Positions 25,697 to 37,757 of a stretch of DNA of 64,000 bases are shown here, in pieces (position 1 is the first letter of the stretch; each line of letters begins with the position of its first letter). Position numbers and translations under genes: made by a program. The notes below the pieces were generated by a model. The model did not search any database and was not told the origin of the DNA. It saw only the letters and a program-made list of their open reading frames with translations. This DNA is from Combretum micranthum (lineage: Eukaryota; Streptophyta; Magnoliopsida; Myrtales; Combretaceae): positions 124,001 to 188,000 of the forward strand of contig JAMXBD010001370.1 of assembly GCA_024138025.1 (NCBI GenBank), read 5' to 3'.

Positions 25697-27053
25697 AAAA
25701 AAGTAGAGGAAAATTAAGGAATAAAAAGAAAATGAAAAAAAAAAACAAATATGAAGGAGAGAGGGGTACCCAGCCATAAAGAGTGGAGAGAGAGAGAGAG
25801 AGAGAGAAATTAATTTTAAGTCAAAAAGTGTCATAAAGTATATGATAATTAAGTAAAAAGTGTAGTAAAAGTTTTATAGAAAAAGAAAATGTAAGAGATA
25901 GTTAGGTAAGTATATAAGAATATGTCTAAGACAAAGCAGAATAGAGTAAATAGTAATAAATAGTAGACAAGACAAATAAATTACTAGTAGAAATAAAAAT
26001 ACACGTACATGAGTTATAACTGACGTTTTTGTAATCCGAAAATTTTTTATTTGATATTATATGAGTATCTTACTATTTTCCTAGTATAATTTGTTTGTTG
26101 AAAGATTTTTCTCATTTTACATGTCAGGGGTTAGATAAGGAAATTGATCCCACAAAGGTTCGAAACAATCGAAGTTTTGTTGAATCGAATCATTTTAGGG
26201 CATATATTATTTGTTGTTCATATTTTAATTTCATAGTATTTTTCTAATTTATTCAGTATTTTAGGGGGTTTAGAAGCTGTCTGAGGGAGTCTCTAGTTCC
26301 TATGATTCAGGGTTAACTCGGTTTGACTTTAGGATTCTGGTTCTGTTATTGATTCAAGGTTTTACCTATAAGATTATCATAACATCTAGGGATTTTTTAA
26401 TTTTATTATTAATTGTTATCCAGTGATATTATCTTGATCTACATGCTAGCAGTCGGGTACGGAGACTGTTTGGTTTAACTGATGAAATTTTTTACTTAAT
26501 AAGCTAATACTATATTATAGGAAATTAATCTTATTATTTTATTATTAAATAATATTTAAATATATCGTCTTGATTTGCGTATTAGAGATCAGACAGATGA
26601 ATTGTTTAGCGATAGGGTTTCCGAGTTGAATGATTATTAGATTTTGTTTTGTTTTCGACGATACTCGTTTTCTTAAGGCTTAGTATTTATGGTTTTTCTA
26701 TTTTCATATTATTCATCAAACATTTAGGGTTATCCGACTTATTTAATATTGTTTGGAGTTTCCTGAACTCGTGATTGGTTCGGATCGATTCTAAAATTTC
26801 TAACAATAAAGTTGAATTGGATCGATTAGGTTATGGTATGTAATTATTTTAGCAATGACATGTTCCTATTAAACCATTTATCTTTAAGGTTTTAGGTTTT
26901 ACCTAATTCATATGATACCCTAGGGTTATTGAGTTTTTATATGATCCCGTTTAGGTTTTCTAGAGTTCAGTTTTAACTTGGTTCGATTTTTAGGGATTTG
27001 GTTCAAGATTAGATCATCTACAAGTATTGGAAAATCTAAGGGCTTGCACATAC

Positions 27054-29567
27054 AACTTATAAAATTATTGTTTTCAACAATAATAGATTAGAGAAAAATA
27101 TTTAAATAAGAAATTGCAAGTAGAATTAAAAGAGCAAATTAACATGAATGTTGATATTCAATAATTTTTTTTCATGATAACATTGTATGTTTTTTAATTA
27201 ACAAGTATTAAAAAAGTAATTTTGAATAGAAGTTAGTCAGTAATCAATCATTTAGTAATTTGCATTATATTTATAAAAAGAAAAAAATGCTAACAAACCA
27301 AATTATATAATTGGTGATATTTATTAATAATTTATGTGATAGGATAAGAAATTAAAGAATTGTATTTGTTGGTGGTAGACCAAAAACATGATCAAGTTCT
27401 TGTATGCTAGAACTTCTAAAGATCCGGCTGGTACAATTGTTTACGTTATGGATTACCTAGAATTTTGTATCAAAATTGTAATAACCAATGATGGAATTCT
27501 ACATGGGATGGTGAGGTTTGTGATAACTATTTATTGTGGTTTAAAAATAGGTTTTGAGTCTTTATGTATCCATATTTAAAATAGACACTTGGTGGTAGAT
27601 TTTAAGTACCTATAAGTCTAGGGTGTTATAATGATATAATAGGTAAGTAAAAGATAAGGGATTATTTAAGATCGGATGACGACATTAAAATAGTTTCATC
27701 TTATGCAATTGTTTACTCTTCTAGTTTCCCTATGATCCTGTTGGTTCCACCATATGAAATCTAAATGATTAAGAGTATAAAGTCTTTCCAAACTAGCTAT
27801 TATCAATCACTATTCAATCTCCTAACTTCTACCCATACTATCATGAGTAAACTGAAACGTGGCATGAATTTATAAAAGAATGTGCAATAAAATAAATGGA
27901 ACTTGAGCTCGAATACAAGCCTAGTAGCTCGAATACAAGCTGAACTTTAGAGAATGTAAATTGTATTAATTATGATGATTTCCTTTTTTTCAAATCCGTT
28001 AAGATGCTAAAAGTAGTACTCATACATGAAAATGGCATGTAAAATTAGTTATGCCAGCTCATGCCATGGACATAATATTCTGGAACAATGGACAACTACA
28101 TTTTCGGATAATTGCTAAATTTAACAAAAACAAAACAAAAATACTAATAAGTGCTAGACTGGGCCAAAGTATTTTATGTACTCTCTTCAGTCTTGGATAT
28201 TATTTCTTAGCCATCTCCAGATCTTGTTCATTAGTTGGAGGCCCATAAAGCCCACGTATCTTCATGATGCCAACATCCAGCCCATTCATTTGATCCTTAA
28301 TGTTTCTCGTATCTTCCAAAGTATACGACAGTTCAAAACTTGTCCTATTCTTTCCTTCTTTATGACTTACGATTAACCCTAGATCATAAACTAACTCTCA
28401 TTCCCATTCAAAATGGGCTCAATGAAAAGTAAGCAAAACGAGTAAAGTTTTCTCTTGTTATTCACTCGATATAATCGCTACAAAGAAAATAAAGCTATAT
28501 AGCTCAAGATGGAAGCCTGATGTTCTTGTATAAAGTTCTTGAAAGTCCTTTTTCTTTTTCCTCCTTTATCTCATATCATGTCTAGATGGAATATCTAATT
28601 GAAGAAATATCTGGAACCTCGATTGAAATAAATCACCTTGAATCTTTGTATCACTTAAAATATGAAGTCCTACGTAATCAGTGGAAGACTTTGCATGAAC
28701 AGGCAGAATTGAATTTGTTCAACTCTTGACTCGAAATTCGAAAGAGCATCTTAAGAATGATCGAAGCAGTTCTATTAACTTTAGACTCGGATCTTATTTT
28801 GATCAACTTCTGGTATATTTTTAGGCTATTTTCTTTCTCTATTCAAACGAGACAATCCAAATAATATTTGATATTTTCTACTTCTTAAAATGTAATCCTT
28901 GTCCTTGATTTCGTGATTTTCAAAACTCTTGGAATGTCTGGAAAAAAAAAATCTTATAATTCAAATTAAATAATTTTATAGATCTCGATTATAGCATAAT
29001 TGGTAAAACTTTGTACCTAATCTTTAATTCGAATTTAATTTAGAAAAAATTATCACAAAAAAAATCTTAGTTATTATCCTTTAACTTCGGATTTTATCTT
29101 GACGTAAGACTAGCTCCAATTAGGGGTAAGCGAAAACAAAATGGATAAGGTATGAAGCATTATCCGTTTCCTACCTTGTTTGATCACTTCTACACTATCT
29201 TTTATGTCCAAACATCAAAATAATATATCATTTAATCAAACTTCTTGTCAGATCACCTTTTATATTATCTTTTATGTCCCGACATCGGAATAATAACAAG
29301 CCAAATACTTGTATTTCCATTCTTAGGTAAAATAATATCTCACTTTAGAGTTTGAAAAATTAATATATGCGCTTTCAAAATACGTACAATTTAGTGTCTA
29401 TACTAAATCATATTTAATGAACGATAGAATAATGATAGGTCAAATACCTAGTAGCATTACCATCATTAAAAATTAATAATTCAACATTTACTTTACTTTG
29501 TTCGATTTTATAGTAAATTTTGGAAGAATAAAAAAGGAAAAATATGCCTAAAGCTAATTGTATAAAT
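27054..29567. other. Intergenic region, no gene seen
   Basis: AT-rich sequence with short uninformative frames at 27388-27579 and 28051-28376. No repeat structure or coding similarity was recognised. Confidence 0.5.
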
Positions 29568-29571
29568 AGTA

Positions 29572-30096
29572 GGGTTAAGGTCAAAAATGGTATATGACTT
29601 TCATAAAAAGTCCAATTAGATACCTAAGTTCGATTTTAAATATTTGATACTCGAACTTTTATAAAAAGTTCAATAAAGTATCTAAAGTTTGATTTCGATA
29701 CTTGAAGGAAACATTTGTGCATTATTTTCTTACCTAAGTAAACTTGCTTCAAATAGAAAAATATATGTAAAAACTTAGTTTCAAATATGAAAATTGTCAA
29801 AATCAAACTTCAGGTAGAAAAAATTGCCTAAAATTACTTCAAATACCAATTATAAAAACCAAAATTCAAGTATCTCATTGAACATTTTATGAAAGTTTAA
29901 GTATAATTTTTGATATTATCCTAAAAAATACCACAAAAAGAAAGTTGTTTCAGTCATCAAAATTGTTAAAATCAAACTTCAAGTAAGAAAAATATCCGTG
30001 AAAAACTTACTTCAAATACTAAAATATACAAAACCAAAATTCAGGTATCTAATTAAACTTCATGTAAATTTAGATACTATTTTTGACATTATCCTT
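29572..30096. mobile_element. MITE-like element with terminal inverted repeats
   Basis: The left end (GGTTAAGGTCAAAAAT, continuing with 'ccaattagataccta' at about 29610) matches the reverse complement of the right end (about 30028-30096, 'ggtatctaatt' to 'tttttgacattatcctt'). A second copy of the right-end motif lies at about 29870-29925, so the right side is partly duplicated. It is about 525 bp, non-coding and close to a gene, all typical of miniature inverted-repeat elements. Target duplication not resolved. Confidence 0.6.
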
Positions 30097-30499
30097 AAAA
30101 AATACTACAAAAGTTATACAAAGACATCCTGTATTATTAAATAAAGCGCCCAGTCTGCATTATTGAAATTTAAAGCTCTCTTTAAGATGACCTAACAGTA
30201 ATACTGGGCTATCTAAACTTCGGCTTTTTGCTGCCGATCTCATCTACATTTTCCACGAAGGAATCGAGAACTTCGGTTGGCAAAGAGGTGGGCGACGGGA
30301 CAAGGTCTTAGTTCAGCAAAACGATGACATGAGGGGATACTTAACGGAAAGATAAAAGCGGCATATCCACTTAAATAAGAACACAATGGAAACAGACTTC
30401 AATGCCTACTTTTGAAGCAAACTGGAGGACATAAAATTTAAGGGAAGCAAGAATTTTTCCTCAATCTATTCCCCAAATCCAAATTTATGGAAGAGTGAG

Positions 30500-30989
30500 A
30501 TAAAAGATTTAATTATAAGAATCATGTAGCTATTCCAATTAAGATGAAGAAAGCACCGTTGTAAAGTTCCATGTTTCTGCTCAAAGTATACAATTTCCAA
30601 AAGAGCAAGCACACAATAAACCCAGTAGCATACCTAATAAAACGGCTCAGTTTCAGGTGTTTCTGGTAGAAATTTAAGCTGCCATGTGCACAGGAGTACA
30701 AGAGACCATGCGCATGTAACCATGTACAAGAAAACAACTAGAAATAATTTGCTTTCAGAGGTAAGATCCCCAAGAATCGAGTTGTAGAAGCCAGACAAGG
30801 GTTGGTTGCATGAAGCTGTACTATGAACAAAGACAGCCACACCTTTATTTTCGCTTGAATTAAAGAGTCTGATAATAGACGACACTGCCATATCTACAAA
30901 TTCGAAGTAGATATACTAAGTGCAGTAACAGTTTTCTTTTATGTACTTTCAGTGTTAAAGGATGATCCAGATGCAGCTATCTGATGCAC
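30500..30989 (-). other. Probable 3' UTR and flank of the ML-domain gene
   Basis: This lies downstream of the TGA at 30990-30992. Minus-strand open frames here (30634-30891 and 30522-30737) have no start context or family match. The first looks membrane-like only because of a Leu/Val-rich run. They are treated as non-coding. Confidence 0.45.
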
Positions 30990-33053
30990 TCACATGTCCG
31001 ACACTGATGAAGCAAACCCAATATCAAAGTCAAATGCAATGCATGTTAATTCTTGTTTCTTTTCATCGTACATCTTCATTTTGAGAGAATATGAACCCTG
31101 AAAAAAATAATTCAAGGTTAGGATTATGGAGGAGGCATAGATTAGGTCCATCATTACAATCTAGTGCCTTCCAGAAAAATTTGAAAAATAAAAGGAAAAA
31201 AAAAACATTGAAAAGCAAAAACACTCTCTAGGCACCAGAACTAGTGCCTCAAAGTAAAAGACGAGATAGAAAAGGTTCTGATCAAGTCAATTTTCCATTT
31301 TCCCAACACATGCACGCCTTAAAGAACGGACTAGCCTTCTAGCTGAATTTATCACTCATTGTGAACTTCAATGCCACAACTTCATAAAATTGTGCATCCA
31401 CTATAAGATACTTCTCTTGTATCAGGCATGATTTGTTTGGATTTTTGAACAACAGAAATTCACAAAATTGTGCATACACTATGAGATACTTCTCATGTAT
31501 CAAGTATGATTAGATTTAATTTTTCATATTCCCAACTGATGAGGAACAATAAAGCCACGAGCATGCATAGACATCAAAAAATGCACATAAAGAAAAAGAA
31601 ATAATAGTAATTGAAGAGGAAGCATACTGGCGGAGTGTATCCTGGCAAGACTTGTGAATGAGCAACCACAAAATCACCTACTGAGACAGGGCAGGATGTC
31701 TCTGCACAAAGGTCATGGGTCTCGCTATGGATGTGCCACCCAAAGTATGAAACATCAATCACCAGCTGTCCTCCAGAGATGGCTTGACCTACATAAACAA
31801 AGAGAAGAAAACTCCACCTCCATCAGCTCTTCAGAAGCGCAAAGACATAAAAACTCTATCCAGTATATAATTGAGACAGTAACAAATTTTCCACGAGTAA
31901 AGAAGCACCGAATAAAGAAAGGATTTGTGGAATCTGACCCCAAGGAAATAAACATGGGGCAGTTCAATATCAAGAAAAGTTAGCACAACAAAGACAATCA
32001 TTTATACTGACAACATGCATGAGCTAAAAGGATCAAGAAATTCATCTTTTCAACCATCAAACCGTGTTTTTTCTTATTAACAAATACGCAGCAATACAAA
32101 ATGATGCTTACACATTGATGGAGATGATTATACCCATCAATCATGTAACTGTAATCAAAGAGTAATACGGCATCACATGTACCGAACAACAACAACTTCC
32201 GTAGAGCTGGCACAATGTAGAAACTGACGGACTACCTGTGGTTGCAGAGATGCTGAAAGTAGCCGGTTTGCCTCTGGCAACTGGGTAGGGTGAAATGTCA
32301 ACTCCTTTAACCTTAACATCATAGTCAGCATTCTTATCTACAAATCCATAAGATGAATGCCATCAATTAAATAAGCTTAAAAGTTAAGACTCTATCCCCA
32401 TGGAAAAGAGATATATCAACATTAAGGGGGGAAATTAAGCTAGCATCCCTTGATCTCTATTCTCGAGTTGTCCTGAAACACAATTTAGTATGATAAACAA
32501 TGAAATTTGCAGTTTCCAGTGCAGTAATTGCTTATTTCGCGTGGTGGACAAGCATTGCAGATTGCAAATTTCTTTATTAAGTAAGCTAAACATGTTACTC
32601 CTGCACAGCTATTATAATTCACGCACCTGTATAAATAAAAATAAAACTGATGCAATTGAAGTGAGGATTTTTAAATACCCAGATCAAATCAACATTATCA
32701 TGCTTAGCTTATTGTACAAATTGAAGAAAGGCGAAAACTGATCGATTTTATAAGCTCCGCACAATATAAACAACCTAAAAGAAACACCATCATAGAAAAC
32801 CTAGATCGCCCATCACAACCATAGATATAAACACCTCGATTACTCTAATTCTATTACCCAAACATAAAATTCTATGACTATAGTCACTTAAAATTAATAG
32901 ATATTGGATAACCATATCAAATCAATAACTTTTTTCTGTTGAAAGATTAAAACAATCAATAATTGAATCGATAAAAAAAAAAAAAGAAGAAATTTAGAGA
33001 TAGCATAGGAACCAACCACAATACTTAACATCGGTTGCCGTCATCATATTCAT
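30990..33053 (-). CDS. ML (MD-2-related lipid-recognition) domain protein, 4 exons, 135 aa
   Basis: Exons in transcript order are 33053-33017, 32337-32236, 31788-31628 and 31097-30990, all GT-AG, joined into one open frame of 408 nt. Nearly the whole protein is one ML domain, a beta-sandwich that binds lipids; plant members are generally secreted or vacuolar. Supporting segments are TATDVKYCD, VKVKGVDISPYPVARGK, VIDVSYFGWHIHSETHDLC, SCPVSVGDFVVAHSQVLPGY and GSYSLKMKMYDEK. Cys12, Cys74, Cys79 and Cys119 are at the positions expected for the two family disulfides. The oddity is the N terminus: only about eight residues precede the conserved TDVKYC, an in-frame TAG lies shortly upstream, and no hydrophobic leader is visible. 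Either the leader exon was missed or lost, or this is a leaderless form. Confidence 0.9.
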
Positions 33054-33250
33054 TTGTGGAAGGATATCGTTTGGATTGGACTATTATGGATGGAGATGTG
33101 TTGCGGAGATCGCAGAGTGGTTATCTAAAACAGAGTTCCTGGTTTTTCCAGTTTTTAGGATGAGTCCGATATTTTGTTTACTGGGGAAAAATGAACATGT
33201 ACTTTTGACTTTGATACGGAGATTGCTTGGTTTGGAAGGCAACGTAACGT

Positions 33251-34145
33251 CCTATTCTATCTACTCTTGGGTCACTTTCTTTTATTTTTTTACTTTCTTT
33301 TTTCCTTTCTGGTGCAATTTTTTTTTTTTTTGCCCCCATTTACTCCACTCCCATCGTTAAGTGGCGCCGGCCCTATACCTAACTTTCCTTAAAAATCGGC
33401 TACTTTGAGCACGAAAAACTGACAACCCATTCGCAATGAGACTGTGATGTGGGGTGTAGGCTGTCTTTGTAGCCTTACCGGCCTGTTGGGATTCTCATAT
33501 TTTTGGGGGTAGCGGATTTATATCTTATTAGTATTTGTAATTCATCACTATTATATTTTGAATAGTTTAGTATCGATTCGATTTAGTTTGTTTATGAGCA
33601 ATATTATTATTTTTTTAATATCATATCAGTATCGATTCGATTTGAAAGTGATGTCAAAATGATAACACACTCATTTACCTAAATTGATCAAGCTTTTAAC
33701 GGTTTCCATTGATTTATTTGAAAAATAGCCAGTTTAGATTAAGAGTCTAGTAGGATGATCTATTTTTCATCTTTATCATATTTATATTTGATATATTTAG
33801 TCTATTTATGAATAAAAATATATGTTTTTCGTTTGTATCTATTTCTTAATAAGTAATCTATTTGAAAACTTCCTATTTTATTCTTCTTGGGTCACTTATT
33901 TATTTATTTTTACTTTTTTTTTGTGCCATTTTTTCCCCGTTTACTCCACTCCCACAATTAAGTCATGCCTGCCTTATGCCTAACTTTCATTGTTAATCGG
34001 CTCCTTTGAGCACGAAAAACTTACAGCCCATTCGCAATGAGACTCTGATGCGAGGGGCAGGCTGTCCCCTGTAGCCTTATAAATCAGTTAAGCTTTTAAG
34101 AGTTCCCGTTTGATTTATTTAAAAAATAGCCGAGATCAAATTAAG
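33251..34145. repeat. Imperfect direct duplication upstream of the ML gene
   Basis: Copy 1 is 33251-33740 and copy 2 is 33871-34145. Both carry 'cttgggtcac', 'tttactccactccca', 'tttgagcacgaaaaact', 'cccattcgcaatgagact', 'tgtagcctta' and 'tgatttattt..aaaatagcc' in the same order. Copy 1 contains about 200 bp (33480-33680) absent from copy 2, with a repeated 'agtatcgattcgattt' inside. The first copy starts about 200 bp upstream of the ML start codon, so promoter sequence was probably duplicated. Confidence 0.8.
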
Positions 34146-34353
34146 CTAATTCGAGAAAAGTTGAGTTTTTATTCAGTTTATAAATAACAAACCCCAACTC
34201 AATTTGTTTAAAAAACTAAGTATTATTTTGTGTTAAAACTCTTTTTTCTTTTTAAAAAAAAAAATCAAACCATTTAATTAAGCCGAATTCAGGTAACTTA
34301 TAAATAAATTTAGCTCATGAGTCAAAATACACTTGCTTATAGTCATAAGATTA

Positions 34354-34379
34354 GGGGGGAGGGGGGGGGGGGGGGAGGG
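34354..34379 (+). repeat. Guanine run with quadruplex potential
   Basis: A nearly uninterrupted G tract of about 26 bases contains two single A breaks. It provides at least four runs of three or more G on the plus strand. Confidence 0.8.
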
Positions 34380-34599
34380 AATTAAACTTGGATAGAATTT
34401 GGTTATACAATTTTTTCATCATAAAAGACTTGATAGGAAAATAGTTATTGTACTATATTTGTTTACAAAATGTATGTAGGTTGAACAAAACTCTTTTTGT
34501 GGTACCTCAAAAAAAAATTCTCCTATATTAGATGGTATAAAATTGTAATATATATAAAAATAAATCATAGTGAATAAAATTGTCATATGTTGAAAAATA

Positions 34600-36370
34600 A
34601 AAGGGTTTTATGATCCATCATAATATGAATATATATTGTTATAGCAGACACATAAAGTAAGAGAGAGTTGTTCGAGAAGGACAAAAGGAGGCAGTCATAG
34701 GCCGATCTATAGGCCATTGGCTTTGAGAAGTACACCGCTTGCCTTGACCTCTAAGCCGTTGGCATTAGATGCCAGTGTAGATTTTCCTAGTTTTGTCTTT
34801 CATGTTTAAGCCACTAGTGTATGTTCTAAGCCTCTAGCCTTCTTTGCCAGCCTATAATATGCGAATTGATTTGTTCTTAGGTTTTTCCCATGTAATATAA
34901 ATAGATCCTTAACATTGTTTTCCTTTTCGTAACCTATTCCAAGTTTTTAGAAAACCCTAAGAGACCTCTATAGCTTGTGATCTTGCCTTAAGGAGGACCA
35001 AGATTCAAGAACTAGGTAAGTTGGTTATTTTCAATTCTTTAGCTATCTATAAGAATAATCTCTTCCTAAAGTCTTTTTATTGGTTTTAAAGGGAGTTAAT
35101 CTTGGAGGAGTTTTGGAGAAAAACCTAAGTTTCTTGTTGGAGATTTCGTATTATGCAATCAAGAAGGAAGAAGAATCAAGAAATAGGTAAGTTGATCCTT
35201 TTTAATCCTTTTGGCAATCTAAAAGTATGGATTTTTATTTTTTTTTAATTTCTTGTTGATGTTGAAGGGAGTCATAGTTATTGGAGGAGTTTGTGAAGAA
35301 ATCCTATTTTCTTGGAGATTCTATAGTTTTACAATTAAAAGGAGAAAGATGTGTATGAATGTAGGGATTATAATTCTTTTGAGTTCAAAGTTTAGATGAT
35401 AATAGGAGTATGATTATTTTTTGAAATAGAGTTTTGAGATAGTTTTGCTTATGTGATAGGAGTTTTGGTAAAATTAGGTTTTCTATTTCAATAGTTGTTA
35501 CAGATACATCCTTACCTTGTTTACTGTTTGTGATTATCGGCTTAGCTTTTATAAATTGACATAATACTATTTGGCTTTAATTGAGTTTGTTGCTTATCTT
35601 TGGTTGGGTTTCATAGATCGAGAGGACTATTACTACTAGGATGACACCCTGATGATCTGTGTGTAATGTTATTCTGTGTGGAGTCATGCACATAGATGAT
35701 TTCAATAGTCTAGAAGTAGTATGAGTATGGTACTCAAGGTGTGCGGGAAGTACTCAACATCAATATTTGTATATTATTATTTTTTATATTGATTGTTTTT
35801 ACGAAGTTATAAGTTACTTCAAGTTTAGGACTAGTGGCTAATGGTTCTAAATAGTGTTGCTCACTGGCTAATTAAAGATAATAACTTGTGTTTGTTACAC
35901 AAGTTATTAGGTTGCACGTGAAATTTGTATGATGCTTGTTTATGCACATATATTTATGGTTTGTCATACTGGGCCCTTGCACTCATCCCTTTTATTTTTC
36001 AAGAATAGTTGATGATCCAGTAATGTATGATTTATTAGGATATGATGTATTTATGGATTATAGAGAGGACAATAGTGGAGTTGACTTTCTAATTGATTTT
36101 TAGATATTTTGGATTGGAGGAGTATACAATTTTAAATGGTTTATGATTATGAAATTTTTATGAGACTTTTTTTGGTGATGTTTTAAGTTTGATTTAAGTT
36201 GGTTTTGGTATATGACAACTAAGTTGTCAAAAGTTTTGTCACTATTTCATAATGTTTTAAAAAGATACCCTTATATGTGAGAGATTGATGTTATACGATT
36301 TATCATTGTGGATCAATGGAATAATAGCCTTAGCATGTCCATATTTCGTGAGGTTGTATGGCGGGTTGAT
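34600..36370 (+). mobile_element. LTR-like block, boundaries not fixed
   Basis: A CpG-rich block with near-repeats of 'aggcc', 'aagccgttggc' and 'aagccact' (34690-34850) precedes a TATAAATA motif (34896-34903). A leader and U5-like text ('gctcactggctaattaaag' at 35860, a hairpin, then 'cactcatccc') follow. This is the layout of the other LTRs in the window, here on the plus strand. No flanking duplication was found. Confidence 0.4.
35881..35907. repeat. Hairpin with a perfect 10-bp stem
   Basis: ATAACTTGTG and CACAAGTTAT are exact reverse complements separated by a 7-base loop. It lies in the U5-like part of the LTR-like block at 34600-36370. Confidence 0.85.
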
Positions 36371-37752
36371 AATGCCTTCAGTTTAGAGAGTTACAAAAAT
36401 ATTGAAACTAGAAAAAAAAAAACTCTTAACAAAGACATTAGACTAATATGGCCATAATTATCTCATTTTAACAACTCAAACCTTACTACCATCATCACCA
36501 CTATTGTTGCAACCACAATTGCAACTATAACCACCAGCTTCACCATCAACATTGTTGTCACCATTACTATTATCATCATTGCCACTAATCCAACACTGAT
36601 AATAAGCTTTCATCATTACTATGTATTTGTACATAACAATATAATAGTGTAATTATCAAAATATAACATTTTGTAGTGAACTTGTGTATACCAAATAATG
36701 GTTGACAAAATAAAAAAAAAAAAAATATCTTATCTAATATTATGCATATTAAATATGATACAATAGAAATATATTATCTAGTATTTTTTGTATTGTGATG
36801 TCTAATTTTTCATTTATTTTGTTTAGTTTTTACAATCAAATGCTACCTTAGAAAATTAAATGTAAGAACTGAATTAATGTATAAATAAATGAATAAACAA
36901 TGAATAGGTTATATATGTATATGTATTCCTTTTTTTTTTTTTTTGCTTTAATAATATACTATATATAATTCATAAAATTTATGACCATCTTCTAAGTCTA
37001 CTCACTAGCTTAAACAAGTTGGTTTCAAGCCTAAACACACGCTTAAACTTGGTTAATTTAGATAAAAAAAAAAAAAAAGTTTCCTTTCCTCTTTTTTTTT
37101 AACTGAATCTGAACTCATTTATAAAATTAAGTTTGAGCCAGATAAACTCAAAGCTTACAAATAAATAAACCCATATATACACCCTCTCAACTAATGATTA
37201 AATATGAAAAGAATCATAATTTCCCAAAATGTGATTTTACATTTTTCATAATTTTTAATTGCATACAAATAACCCTAAATTGTCGTAAGACCCCTAAATT
37301 CATTATTAAAAGTACTATAAATGACTATGTTTTTAATATTTTAGTCTCCATTATTTAGAGGTACATGCATATTTGTGAAAATTATGAAATAGTACACTTA
37401 TGTTTCGAAAATTTAAATGATCTATTTATACATGACGAGTAATAGTTAGGATATATTAACAATTTCCATTTTCTTTTCATCTTTGGGATTTTCTTTGATT
37501 TCGTTATTAAGCATAATGCCGAAAGGATAAGAATACAATGTACATGCTCCTTTAACTTAGTAAACTATCTAACTTGGGAGGATTAGATTCGTTCTCCAGC
37601 CATTACGTGTATAGTCTCCATTCTGACTAGTGCAAAAAATGTGACTCGATCAGCAATCCCAACAGAATCAAATAGCCTCAAGTTAGTTCGGACATTCAAG
37701 AAAAAGTGATCAGAAATGCATTGTCTTCCTATCTATTCTTTCTTTGAGCATC
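36370..37752. other. Intergenic AT-rich region, no gene seen
   Basis: It contains an imperfect 'caccat/caacca' trinucleotide-rich stretch at 36480-36600 and several homopolymer runs. No coding signal was recognised. Confidence 0.5.
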
Positions 37753-37757
37753 ACTTT

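Larger units (their letters stand above)
18719..27048 (-). mobile_element. Solo LTR 'copy C' (about 4.24 kb after removing two nested elements), target duplication CATAC
   Basis: The left end TATCATGTCCTGAAGGG aligns base for base with the left end of copy A (TGTCACGCTCCAAAGGG), with the terminal G changed to A. The right end is GGGCTTGCA. CATAC flanks both ends (18714-18718 and 27049-27053). Interior text matches copies A and B: the 'ataacttg..cattttaa' stretch near 22340, the TATA motif, and 'tgtaatccgaaaattt' near 26030. Orientation is minus. Subtracting the elements at 19648-21966 and 23927-25683 with their duplications leaves about 4244 bp, close to the 4272 bp of copy A. Confidence 0.8.

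Noticed and set aside
30522..30891. Two minus-strand open frames with hydrophobic stretches
   Set aside because: They lie downstream of the ML stop codon, lack splice or motif support, and are best read as 3' UTR or flank.
33076..33360. 94-codon plus-strand open frame opposite the ML promoter
   Set aside because: It is antisense to the ML 5' region, ends in T-rich low-complexity sequence and has no recognisable domain.
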